Assembly (NCBI RefSeq): GCF_028747785.1
Contig: NZ_CP118158.1
Span: 682,001 to 746,000, forward strand
Source: Halosimplex aquaticum
GTDB lineage: Archaea; Halobacteriota; Halobacteria; Halobacteriales; Haloarculaceae
Length of the DNA: 64,000 nucleotides
Direction: 5' to 3'
The stretch's first letter is position 1; each line of letters opens with the position of its first letter. Below the pieces are notes generated by a model, which ran no database searches, had not been told where the DNA came from, and was given only the letters and a program-made list of their open reading frames with translations. Below are positions 56,971 through 64,000 of this stretch, piece after piece. The position numbers were made by a program, and so were the translations under genes.

Positions 56971-58311
56971 ATGCCGGACACCGACGAGGGCGTGTACTAC
57001 GTGATCAGCGACCTCCACATCGGCGGGGACGAGCAACTGGAACACGTCGAGTTCCTCGACGAGTTGCTCGCCTTCCTCGAGCGGCTGGAGCGCTCCGAGG
57101 AGGACGCGGAGCTGATAATCAACGGCGATGCGTTCGGGCTGTGGGAGTTCACCCACGTCGACGGGCCGGCGAAGTTCGACGTGCTCCTCGACCGGTACCC
57201 GGACCTCTTCGAGCAACTTCGCGCGACCGGCGCGGCTATCCAGATCACCTTGCTCCCGGGCAACCACGACCACGAACTGGCGGCCTACGACGAGTACGTC
57301 GAGCGCTTCGCCGAGTACAACGTCGACGTGGTACAACGCCAGTCGATCAGCCGCCGCGTCGGCGACCGGGTGGTGTACTTCGAACACGGTCACCAGCGCG
57401 ACCCGAACAACCGGATCGAAAACTGGGGGGACCCGCACGCGACGCCGCTCGGATACTACTTCAACACGCTCGTGACGAGCCGGGCGGGACAGCTCTCCGA
57501 CCGCGGCCGGTACAACTGGCTCCGGGACATCCAGGCGGTGACGCCCACCGAGCGGGTGCCGAGCTGGCTCCTCTCGAAGTACTTCTACCGCGAGATGAAC
57601 CCCCTGTTGCGGTACGCGCTCGTCCCGTTCCTGCTGTTGTTCAACGTCAGCGTCGTCCTCGCGGTGCTCGCCGGCCTCGACCTCGTCGGCGTCTGGTCGA
57701 TGCCGGTCGACCGGACCACCGCGTTCCTCGGCCAGTTCGGCACGGCCGGTACCGCGGTCTGGTTCCTCCTCGCCCTCAACGTGGCCGTCACCGGACTGCT
57801 GGTGCTCGTCGGCATCCCGCTGTATTTCATCCGCCGGGACGTCCGGAAGACGATCCAGCGCTTCGGCGTCTTCGAGACGGCGCTCACCGTCGACGCCGAG
57901 GCGCCCTACGAGTCCGCCGCCCGCGAGGTGTTCGCTGACCGCCCGGACACAGTGGTCTTCTGCTACGGCCACACCCACCGCCCCGCGCTCCGGGAGGTCG
58001 ACGGCGGCCTGCTCGTGAACACTGGTACGTGGCTCAAGCGCCTCCACCGCCGCGACGGCGTCATCGGCGTCCTCCCGCCGGTGTTCTACCCGTCGTATCA
58101 GCTCACCGCGGTCCGCATCGCCGCCGAGCCCGAGGGACTGGTGGTCGAGCACGAGGAGATCCAAAAGCCCAGCCCCGGGTCGGAGGAGCTCACCCTCACC
58201 GAACGCCTGCTCACTCTGGGGCGGGAGCCCGACCCCCGCCTCCCCGATCCGATCGTCCTCGAAACCGAGGAGGCCGCACCGGCAGTTCGCACGGCCGACG
58301 CGGACGAATGA
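56971..58311 (+). CDS. Metallophosphoesterase with inserted membrane helices
   Basis: A 446-residue protein. Calcineurin-like motifs are ISDLHIGG (Asp14, His16), NGDAFGLW (52-58), GNHDHE (97-102), FEHGHQRD (about 138-144) and CYGHTHRP (331-338). Two hydrophobic segments at about 213-242 and 260-288 split the fold, so it is probably membrane-anchored with the catalytic domain on one face. It resembles UDP-2,3-diacylglucosamine hydrolase-type enzymes in motif layout, but the substrate is unknown. Confidence 0.88.
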   Translation: MPDTDEGVYYVISDLHIGGDEQLEHVEFLDELLAFLERLERSEEDAELIINGDAFGLWEFTHVDGPAKFDVLLDRYPDLFEQLRATGAAIQITLLPGNHDHELAAYDEYVERFAEYNVDVVQRQSISRRVGDRVVYFEHGHQRDPNNRIENWGDPHATPLGYYFNTLVTSRAGQLSDRGRYNWLRDIQAVTPTERVPSWLLSKYFYREMNPLLRYALVPFLLLFNVSVVLAVLAGLDLVGVWSMPVDRTTAFLGQFGTAGTAVWFLLALNVAVTGLLVLVGIPLYFIRRDVRKTIQRFGVFETALTVDAEAPYESAAREVFADRPDTVVFCYGHTHRPALREVDGGLLVNTGTWLKRLHRRDGVIGVLPPVFYPSYQLTAVRIAAEPEGLVVEHEEIQKPSPGSEELTLTERLLTLGREPDPRLPDPIVLETEEAAPAVRTADADE

Positions 58312-58387
58312 TCCGACACGGTTGCAGACACCGCGGACGGAGCCGCCCTGGGCAAACCCCATAACCGTCGGCGCCCTTCCGTGTGGT

Positions 58388-58762
58388 ATGGGTGCAACTG
58401 ACAGACCGACAGTCGAAGACGTGATGTCCACGCCGCTGGAGACGATCTCGAAAGACGCCTCGGTGATGGACGCCGCACGGCAAATGCGGGCGAAGGACAT
58501 CAACGCGCTCGTCGTCTTGACCACGCCGCGCGCGATTATCAGCAGTACGGACGTGCTCGACGCCGTCGCCGAGGGAAAAGACGTCTCCGCGTTACGGGTG
58601 GACGAAGTGATGACGACCGACGTCGAGACCGCCACGCCCGACCTCTACATGGAAGAGGTCGCCGCGATGATGGACACCTACGGCATCAAACACCTCCCGG
58701 TCGTCGACGACGACTACGTCGGGATGGTGTCCTCGACCGACGTCACCGCACATCTCTCCTGA
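58388..58762 (+). CDS. CBS-domain pair protein
   Basis: A 124-residue protein made of two CBS motifs (TVEDVMSTPLETISKDASVMDAAR at 8-31; RVDEVMTTDVETATPDLYMEEVA at about 70-92), forming one Bateman module that binds an adenine nucleotide. It contains no catalytic domain; the partner is unknown. It is the last gene before the proposed right inversion breakpoint and convergent with nuoI. Confidence 0.9.
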   Translation: MGATDRPTVEDVMSTPLETISKDASVMDAARQMRAKDINALVVLTTPRAIISSTDVLDAVAEGKDVSALRVDEVMTTDVETATPDLYMEEVAAMMDTYGIKHLPVVDDDYVGMVSSTDVTAHLS

Positions 58763-58790
58763 CCACCTGGTTACCACTTTTTCCGCTCGG

Positions 58791-58948
58791 GGTCGCTTCG
58801 CGACCCACTCGCGCAAAAACGTGGGCGAAAACGCCGTCAGAGCCAAGCTCTGACGAGGTGTCGTTCACTACGTTCACGACACAGGCCGGACGTCTCGCTC
58901 ACTTCGTTCTCTCGCGTCCGGGGAACCGCGCTCGCTTCGCTCTCGCGG
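58791..58948. repeat. Cluster of short hairpins between the CBS gene and nuoI
   Basis: Five inverted repeats follow one another: GGTCGC-TTC-GCGACC (58791-58805), CGTCAGAGC-CAA-GCTCTGACG (58835-58855, 9-bp perfect stem), GTGTCGT/ACGACAC (58858-58864 and 58876-58882), CCGGACG/CGTCCGG (58886-58892 and 58915-58921), and CCGCG/CGCGG (58926-58930 and 58944-58948). It could act as a bidirectional terminator or be a scar of rearrangement. Confidence 0.6.
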
Positions 58949-58981
58949 ACGGAAACCGAATCTCGAAAAACGAGGGACGGC

Positions 58982-59443
58982 CTACTGATAGTCGACTTCG
59001 CCGTCGCCTTCACCGATCCACGCGCCGCGGTCCGGCTCTCTGGATTCGAGCGGGTCGATGTCCTTGTACCAGGGAACGTTCTTCAGCTGTTCCTTGTCGA
59101 GGACGAACTCGTCTTTCGTGTCCGCCGTCCACTCGAAGTTCTGTGTCAGCAGGATGGCGTCGACGGGGCAGACCTCCTCGCAGAGCCGGCAGTAGATGCA
59201 CTGGCCGATGTGGAGGTTGTACTGCTCGCCGTTGCGCTGGTCGTCCGTGACGATCTGGATGGTGTTGTTCGGGCAGACGTTCTCGCACTGCCGACACCAG
59301 ATACAGCGCTCCTGGCTGAACTTGTGGACGCCGCGGAACCGCGGACTGACCTCCGGCGGCGTCTCGGGGTACTCGACGGTGAACGTCTCGCCGTCGAGCG
59401 CGTGTTTCATCGTCGTTGCCATGGATTTGAGGATGCCTATCAT
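58982..59443 (-). CDS. nuoI: Complex I-like subunit I, 8Fe ferredoxin type
   Basis: A 153-residue protein with two 4Fe-4S motifs (CIWCRQCENVCP and CIYCRLCEEVCP) and the charged C-terminal tail EGDGEVDYQ. It is the electron conduit from the donor side to NuoB. In canonical haloarchaeal operons it is followed directly by nuoJ1; here it ends 220 bp from the CBS gene, and nuoJ1 lies at 8017 on the other strand. Confidence 0.97.
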   Translation of the reverse strand: MIGILKSMATTMKHALDGETFTVEYPETPPEVSPRFRGVHKFSQERCIWCRQCENVCPNNTIQIVTDDQRNGEQYNLHIGQCIYCRLCEEVCPVDAILLTQNFEWTADTKDEFVLDKEQLKNVPWYKDIDPLESREPDRGAWIGEGDGEVDYQ

Positions 59444-59477
59444 TGGGAGTCACCTCCGACCGTCGGGGCCGTCGCGG

Positions 59478-60545
59478 TCATGCGTTGACCACCCCGACGA
59501 TGATAGCGGTCAGGACCAGGTTCGCGAACGAGAGCACGAGCATGCCCTTCCAGCCGATCTGGATGAGCTGGTCGATGCGCACGCGGGGGACCGCCGACCG
59601 CGCCCACTGCGTGAACAGGTAGACCGAGATCATCTTGATGAAGAACCAGACGACGCCCGGGAGCACGGGGCCCGAGGGGCCGCCGAGGAAGATTGTCGCG
59701 ATGATCGCGCCTCCGAGGAAGATGTGGATGAACTCGCCGAGGTAGATGAGCACGAAGTACACCGACGAGTACTCGGTCTGGTACCCGGCGACGATCTCCG
59801 TCGGCGCCTCGGGGATGTCGAACGGGTTGCGGCCGACCTCCGCGAGGTTCGCGATCAGGAACAGCGCGAACGCGAACGGGTTGACGAACGCGAACCACGA
59901 CGGGATCGCGATGCCGCCCAGCGAGACCAGCGTCTGCTGTTGCACGTCGACGATGGTCGAGAGGCGGAGCGACCCGGCGAACAGGACCACCGAGACGCCC
60001 GTCAGGACCAGCGGGATCTCGTAGGCGAGGTTCTGCGCGACCGCGCGCAGCCCACCGAGGAACGAGAACTTGTTGTTCGACGCGTAGCCGGCCATCAGCA
60101 GGCCAAGCGACGCGATAGACGCGACGGCGAAGACGTAGGCCAGCCCGATCTCCGGGTCGGCCAGTTGCAGGTCGTTACCGAACGGAATGACGGCGAACCC
60201 GAGCAGCGCCGAACTCGCGATGATGAGCGGCGCCAGATCCCACGCCGGGCGGTCGACGCCCTCGGGAACGATGAGCTCCTTCGAGAGCAGACGCACCGCG
60301 TCCGCGGGGATGATCAGCAGCCCGTAGGGACCGTGCCGGTTGACGGCGATGCGGTCCGTGAAGGCCGCGGTGATCTTCCGCTTGCCCCAGATGCCCAGGA
60401 CCGCGGTCATCGTCAGCAGGACCGTCGCGATGACGGCCGCGGCGACGATCGCTGTGACCGCGATGACCCACGGCTCGTTGATGTCGAGCCCGAGCAGGTC
60501 GGCGATGATCTTGGGGAACGGCGTCTCCGACTGGAGCGGTAGCAT
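59478..60545 (-). CDS. nuoH: Complex I-like subunit H
   Basis: A 355-residue membrane subunit of the quinone site. Signatures are NRHGPYGLLIIPADAVRLLSKE and AEVGRNPFDIPEAPTEIVAGYQTEYS, the latter in the E-rich quinone-channel loop. Eight helices are expected. ATG 60545 is preferred over the adjacent GTG at 60548 because it shares its A with the nuoCD stop (TGATG). Confidence 0.97.
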   Translation of the reverse strand: MLPLQSETPFPKIIADLLGLDINEPWVIAVTAIVAAAVIATVLLTMTAVLGIWGKRKITAAFTDRIAVNRHGPYGLLIIPADAVRLLSKELIVPEGVDRPAWDLAPLIIASSALLGFAVIPFGNDLQLADPEIGLAYVFAVASIASLGLLMAGYASNNKFSFLGGLRAVAQNLAYEIPLVLTGVSVVLFAGSLRLSTIVDVQQQTLVSLGGIAIPSWFAFVNPFAFALFLIANLAEVGRNPFDIPEAPTEIVAGYQTEYSSVYFVLIYLGEFIHIFLGGAIIATIFLGGPSGPVLPGVVWFFIKMISVYLFTQWARSAVPRVRIDQLIQIGWKGMLVLSFANLVLTAIIVGVVNA

Positions 60546-62236
60546 CACCGGTCCACCTCCCCGAGGACGATGTCCAGGCTACCGAGCGACGCGATCATGT
60601 CGGGGATGAACTCGCCCTCGGACATGACCGGCAGCGTCTGCAGGTTCGAGAAGCACGGACTCCGGATCTTGAAGCGCGCGGGTTTGTCGGTGCCGTCCGA
60701 GCGGATGTAGATGCCGAGTTCGCCCTTGGCGGCCTCCACGGCGCGGTAGATCTCGGTGTCGGGGTCCGGGCGGAGCGTGCGGGGCACGTTCGCCTGGATG
60801 TCGCGCTCGTCTTCCGGCCAGTCTTCGAGCAGGTCGACGCACTGCTCGATGATGCGGGCGGACTGCTCGACCTCGCGCATGCGCACGAGGACGCGCGCGT
60901 AGTTGTCGCAGCCGTCCTCGGTGACGACGTCCCAGTCGAGTTCGGGATAGTAGCCGTAGGGGTCGTCGCGGCGCAGGTCGTAGTCGATGCCGGAGCCGCG
61001 TGCGACCGGCCCCGTCGCGCCGTACTGCTTGGCCTCTTCCGGCGGCAGGACGCCCGTGTCGACGCAGCGCATCTGGAATATCTCGTTGGAGGTGACCAGG
61101 TCGTGGTACTCCGTGAGCTTGTGCGGCAGGTCGTCGAGGAAGTCCCGCGTCTTCTCGAAGAACTCCTCGCGGGGCTCGGGCAGGTCCCAGGCCACGCCGC
61201 CCAACCGGAGGTAGTTGAACATCAGACGCTGGCCGGTCAGGTCCTCCAGGAGGTCCTGGACGACCTCGCGGTCGCGGAACGCGTACTGGAAGACGGCGGT
61301 GAAGTCGCCGAAGACGTCCAGCGCGAACGTCCCGAGCGCGAGCATGTGCGCGGCGATGCGGGACATCTCCGCGGCCATCGTCCGGATGACCTGCGCGTAC
61401 TCGGGCACCTCGATGTCGGCCAGGTCCTCCGCGGTGCGCGCGTACGCCCACTCGTTGAGGATGCCGGCCGAGACGTAGTCCCACCGGTCGGGGTAGGGCA
61501 TGATCTGGTGGCGATAGGTGCCCTGCTGGCACATCTGCTCCTCGCAGCGGTGGAGGTAGCCGATGTCGGGTTCGACGTGGGCGATCTGCTCGCCGTCGAG
61601 GACCGTCTCGACGTGGAGCACGCCGTGCGTGGCGGGGTGGTGCGGGCCGATGTTGATGTACATCGTGTCCGCGTCGTCGCTCTCCGCGCGGTGATCGCCT
61701 TCGAGCGGGTTGGCGTGCTCGCGGAGGGTGACGATCTGCGGTTCCTCGCCGCTGAAGTCCTGGGCCAGGGGGTGGCCCTGCCAGGTCTCGGGCAGGAGGA
61801 TCCGCCGCAGGTCCGGGTGGCCCTCGTACTCGATGCCGACCAGGTCGTAGGCCTCACGCTCGTGCCAGTCGGCCGTGCGGTAGACCGGTTCCGCGGTCTG
61901 GCTGACCGGGTCGTCCTTCGTCGTGGGGACGACGACCGACACTTCCTGGGTGGGGTCGTCGTACTTCCGCAGGTGGTAGATAGACTCGTAGCGGTCGTCG
62001 TAGTCCTGTGCGGTCACGCACGCGCAGTGGTCGAAGCCGGCCTCGTCACGCAGGGCGAACAGCGCGTCCTGCACCTCGTCGGGCCGGACGACGAACGCCT
62101 CCGCGTTGACGTGGCTCTCGCGGTCGATGACCGTGTCGCCGAGCAGGTCCGCGAGCGCGTCGTAGTCGACGCCCTCCTCGGTGACGCCGACGTCCTGCGT
62201 GGCGAGTAGGTCGCCTTCCGTCTCCTCTAAGCTCAT
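60545..62236 (-). CDS. nuoCD: Complex I-like fused subunit CD
   Basis: A 563-residue fusion. Residues about 1-185 are NuoC ([32 protein letters not shown]). The rest is NuoD, of the 49-kDa quinone-binding type ([36 protein letters not shown]). The 4-bp overlap with nuoB (ATGA) and one-base share with nuoH mark a tight operon. Confidence 0.97.
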   Translation of the reverse strand: MSLEETEGDLLATQDVGVTEEGVDYDALADLLGDTVIDRESHVNAEAFVVRPDEVQDALFALRDEAGFDHCACVTAQDYDDRYESIYHLRKYDDPTQEVSVVVPTTKDDPVSQTAEPVYRTADWHEREAYDLVGIEYEGHPDLRRILLPETWQGHPLAQDFSGEEPQIVTLREHANPLEGDHRAESDDADTMYINIGPHHPATHGVLHVETVLDGEQIAHVEPDIGYLHRCEEQMCQQGTYRHQIMPYPDRWDYVSAGILNEWAYARTAEDLADIEVPEYAQVIRTMAAEMSRIAAHMLALGTFALDVFGDFTAVFQYAFRDREVVQDLLEDLTGQRLMFNYLRLGGVAWDLPEPREEFFEKTRDFLDDLPHKLTEYHDLVTSNEIFQMRCVDTGVLPPEEAKQYGATGPVARGSGIDYDLRRDDPYGYYPELDWDVVTEDGCDNYARVLVRMREVEQSARIIEQCVDLLEDWPEDERDIQANVPRTLRPDPDTEIYRAVEAAKGELGIYIRSDGTDKPARFKIRSPCFSNLQTLPVMSEGEFIPDMIASLGSLDIVLGEVDR

Positions 62237-62934
62237 GGCGAGTCACTCCAGTTGTACCGCATGACGAGGTCGTCCTCGTCGATCTGGTCTGCGAGCTTCT
62301 CCACGAGTTCGTCCCGTTCGAGGTCGCCGAACTGCTCCAGTTCGTACGGTTTGACGGTGACGGGCGAGGACTCGCCGTTGGCGATGCGCTCCTGAAGCTT
62401 GGCGACGCCGTAGATGAGCGCCTCGGGTCGCGGCGGACAGCCCGGGACGTGGATGTCGCACGGGATGACCTCCTCGGCGCCCTTGACGACGTTGTAGCCC
62501 TCCTGGAACGGGCCGCCGGAGATAGTGCACGACCCCATCGAGACGACGAACTTGGGCTCGGGCATCTGGTCGTAGACGCGCTTCATCCGCGGGGCGAACT
62601 TCGAGACGATGGTCCCCGGGACGATGATCACGTCGGCCTGGCGCGGCGACGCGCGCGGCACGCCGGCACCGAAGCGGTCCAGGTCGTGCTTGATCGCGTA
62701 GGTGTGGATCATCTCGATGCTGCAGCAGGCGATCCCGAACTGCAGCATGAACATCGACGACCCCCGCACCCAGTTCATGAACTTGTCGAACTTCGTGAGG
62801 ATGAACGGCGTCGAGCCGAACGCCTCCCGCAGCGTCGAGTTGAACCGGTTGTCGACGCCCTCACCCAGCCGCGCGTCCTGGGTCGATTCGATGTCTGTGC
62901 CTAGCTCGTGCGTGTCTTGATTGTCGCTACTCAT
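62233..62934 (-). CDS. nuoB: Complex I-like subunit B
   Basis: A 233-residue subunit holding the N2 iron-sulphur cluster. The Cys ligands are in [21 protein letters not shown] and [11 protein letters not shown]. The start [17 protein letters not shown] at 62934 is chosen over an upstream frame because it sits 2 bp after the nuoA stop. An acidic N-terminal extension of about 30 residues is typical of haloarchaea. Confidence 0.96.
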   Translation of the reverse strand: MSSDNQDTHELGTDIESTQDARLGEGVDNRFNSTLREAFGSTPFILTKFDKFMNWVRGSSMFMLQFGIACCSIEMIHTYAIKHDLDRFGAGVPRASPRQADVIIVPGTIVSKFAPRMKRVYDQMPEPKFVVSMGSCTISGGPFQEGYNVVKGAEEVIPCDIHVPGCPPRPEALIYGVAKLQERIANGESSPVTVKPYELEQFGDLERDELVEKLADQIDEDDLVMRYNWSDSP

Positions 62935-62936
62935 GA

Positions 62937-63344
62937 TTACTGTTCGACCCGCTGTGCTTGAGCCCGCGGGCTGCGGACCCACTTGACCGCGCCGTTACGC
63001 CACGCCCAGCCGAGGCCGATGACGAGGACGCCGATGAACACGAGCATCGGGACCAGCGCCTTCGCGAGCCCGACGTTCGCGACCGCGTCCTGGTAGATGA
63101 CCGTCCACGGGAAGATCAGGACGGTCTCGATGTCGAAGACGACGAACAGCAGCGCGACCATGTAGTACTGAATGTTGAACTTGATGCGCGTGTCGCCAGT
63201 CGGGACCTCGCCGCTCTCGTAGACGGCGCGTTTTCCCTGTTCCGGCACGCTCGGTCGCAACAGCGCTGACACCACCATCATACTGAGCGGTATGGCCAGC
63301 GCCACCAGCGCGAGCGCCCCGATGGCTATCCATGGGTTACTCAT
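62937..63344 (-). CDS. nuoA: Complex I-like subunit A
   Basis: A 135-residue membrane protein with three helices. The conserved loop YESGEVPTGDTRIKFNIQYYMVALLFVVFDIE is the NuoA/ND3 signature. First gene of the minus-strand block. A strong TATA box lies about 37 bp upstream of its ATG. Confidence 0.97.
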   Translation of the reverse strand: MSNPWIAIGALALVALAIPLSMMVVSALLRPSVPEQGKRAVYESGEVPTGDTRIKFNIQYYMVALLFVVFDIETVLIFPWTVIYQDAVANVGLAKALVPMLVFIGVLVIGLGWAWRNGAVKWVRSPRAQAQRVEQ

Positions 63345-63376
63345 GACTCTCTATCGTTCGACGGTTTGGGGTCGGG

Positions 63377-63385
63377 CCATATAAG
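63377..63385 (-). promoter_or_regulatory. TATA box of the nuoABCDHI block
   Basis: Minus-strand CTTATATGG is the best TATA-like element before nuoA. It gives a leader of roughly 10 nt. Confidence 0.6.
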
Positions 63386-63571
63386 GGTTGATTGTTGTCC
63401 TCGGCGCCTCTCGGCCGACGATTTCCGGCCGACGGGTAATCCGAGTCTACCGAACCAGTTCGCACCGAGCGATCACTGGCGACGGCGTCTCTCGGCGCCC
63501 GCGACCCGAACGACGGACCGACCGATACGCTCTTCGTCCAGCCGTCGCTTCAGTCGTATCCGAGTGCAGAA

Positions 63572-64000
63572 ATGTCCTCGGAGGACCCCTTCGCGAGCGC
63601 GGAGTCGTACTACGCCGAGTACCGACCCCGGTACGGCGACCGACCGATCGACTACCTCGCCGACCGGTTCGACTTCGACGAGTCCGCGCGCGCCCTCGAC
63701 CTCGGCTGCGGCGCCGGACAGATCGCCGTCCCCCTGGCCGCGACCGTCGGGACGGTGGTCGGGATGGACCCGAACGAGCGGATGATCGACGAGGCGCGCG
63801 AGCAGGCCCGCGCGGCCGGCCGCGAGAACGTCGAGTGGGTGGTCGGCTCGGACGCCGACCTGCGCGGGGAGGTCGGCGAGCGCCTCGGCCCGTTCAGGGT
63901 GACGACGATGGGGCGGTCGTTCCACTGGATGGACCGCGAACCGACCCTCGACCGGATCCGCGAACTGACCGAGCCCGGCGGCGGGGTCGCCGTCTTCGAC
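63572..64000 (+). CDS. Class I SAM-dependent methyltransferase, 3' end outside the window
   Basis: The first 143 residues. It opens MSSEDPFASAESYYAEYRPRY and carries the SAM-binding motif ALDLGCGAGQIAVPLA, then GMDPNERMIDEAREQ. The start is the typical YerA/UbiE-like pattern with a ready tyrosine-rich N-terminus. Substrate unknown. Divergent from nuoA. Confidence 0.88.
   Translation, partial: MSSEDPFASAESYYAEYRPRYGDRPIDYLADRFDFDESARALDLGCGAGQIAVPLAATVGTVVGMDPNERMIDEAREQARAAGRENVEWVVGSDADLRGEVGERLGPFRVTTMGRSFHWMDREPTLDRIRELTEPGGGVAVFD

Overview
This window is chromosomal DNA of a haloarchaeon. The evidence is uniformly very high GC, strongly acidic predicted proteins, leaderless promoters with TATA boxes about 26-30 bp before the start codon, Tat-lipoprotein signals, split nuoJ1/nuoJ2, a Bat-type HTH regulator, and haloarchaea-specific cox-cluster proteins. 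The overall look suggests the Haloarculaceae, but I cannot fix the genus. I see no rRNA, tRNA, CRISPR array, insertion sequence or prophage. Almost all of the window is core metabolism plus transport.

Layout: 1-4.1 kb holds the 5' part of purA, a small winged-helix protein and a giant low-complexity coiled-coil protein. 4.3-7.7 kb is a cox cluster: terminal oxidase subunit I plus small membrane proteins, including a 38-residue one. 8.0-14.1 kb is nuoJ1-J2-K-L-M-N on the plus strand. 14.3-20 kb is housekeeping: a Tat lipoprotein, peroxiredoxin, MscS channel, SurE, Nudix hydrolase and cytochrome P450. A palindromic repeat element lies at about 20.0-20.2 kb. 20.3-26.7 kb carries a methyltransferase, an orphan solute-binding protein, cheC, an acyl-CoA ligase and an acyl-CoA dehydrogenase. 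27.1-33.1 kb carries a 2-oxoacid:ferredoxin oxidoreductase, an Lrp regulator, a TrkA-N/DHH phosphoesterase and a CBS/ParB-like protein. 33.1-37.5 kb is a regulator, an ABC-2 exporter and an isoprenoid-synthase-like protein. 37.6-41.6 kb carries a TFS-like transcription factor, the methylmalonyl-CoA mutase catalytic subunit and a second ABC-2 pair. 41.9-47.7 kb is a complete liv-type ABC operon with a trailing thioredoxin gene. 47.9-49.9 kb is a soluble chemoreceptor. 50.2-56.8 kb is two acetyl-CoA synthetase paralogues flanking a Bat-type regulator. 57-58.8 kb carries a membrane metallophosphoesterase and a CBS protein. 59-63.3 kb is nuoA-B-CD-H-I on the minus strand, followed by the start of a methyltransferase.

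The most striking large-scale feature is that the nuo operon, contiguous in well-studied haloarchaea, is split here. nuoABCDHI points left from 63.3 kb and nuoJ1J2KLMN points right from 8.0 kb. This is exactly what one inversion of about 51 kb would give, with breakpoints just after nuoI and just before nuoJ1. The most interesting single gene is 36512-37486. It is a 324-residue protein with a DDxxE motif and an NSE/DTE-like motif spaced as in class I terpene synthases, next to an ABC exporter and a zinc-ribbon HTH regulator.

Together the genes describe an aerobic heterotroph. Fatty and organic acids are activated (acyl-CoA ligase, ACS) and oxidised (acyl-CoA dehydrogenase, mutase, ferredoxin-linked 2-oxoacid oxidoreductase). 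Electrons then pass through a NuoEFG-less complex I and an A-type haem-copper oxidase.
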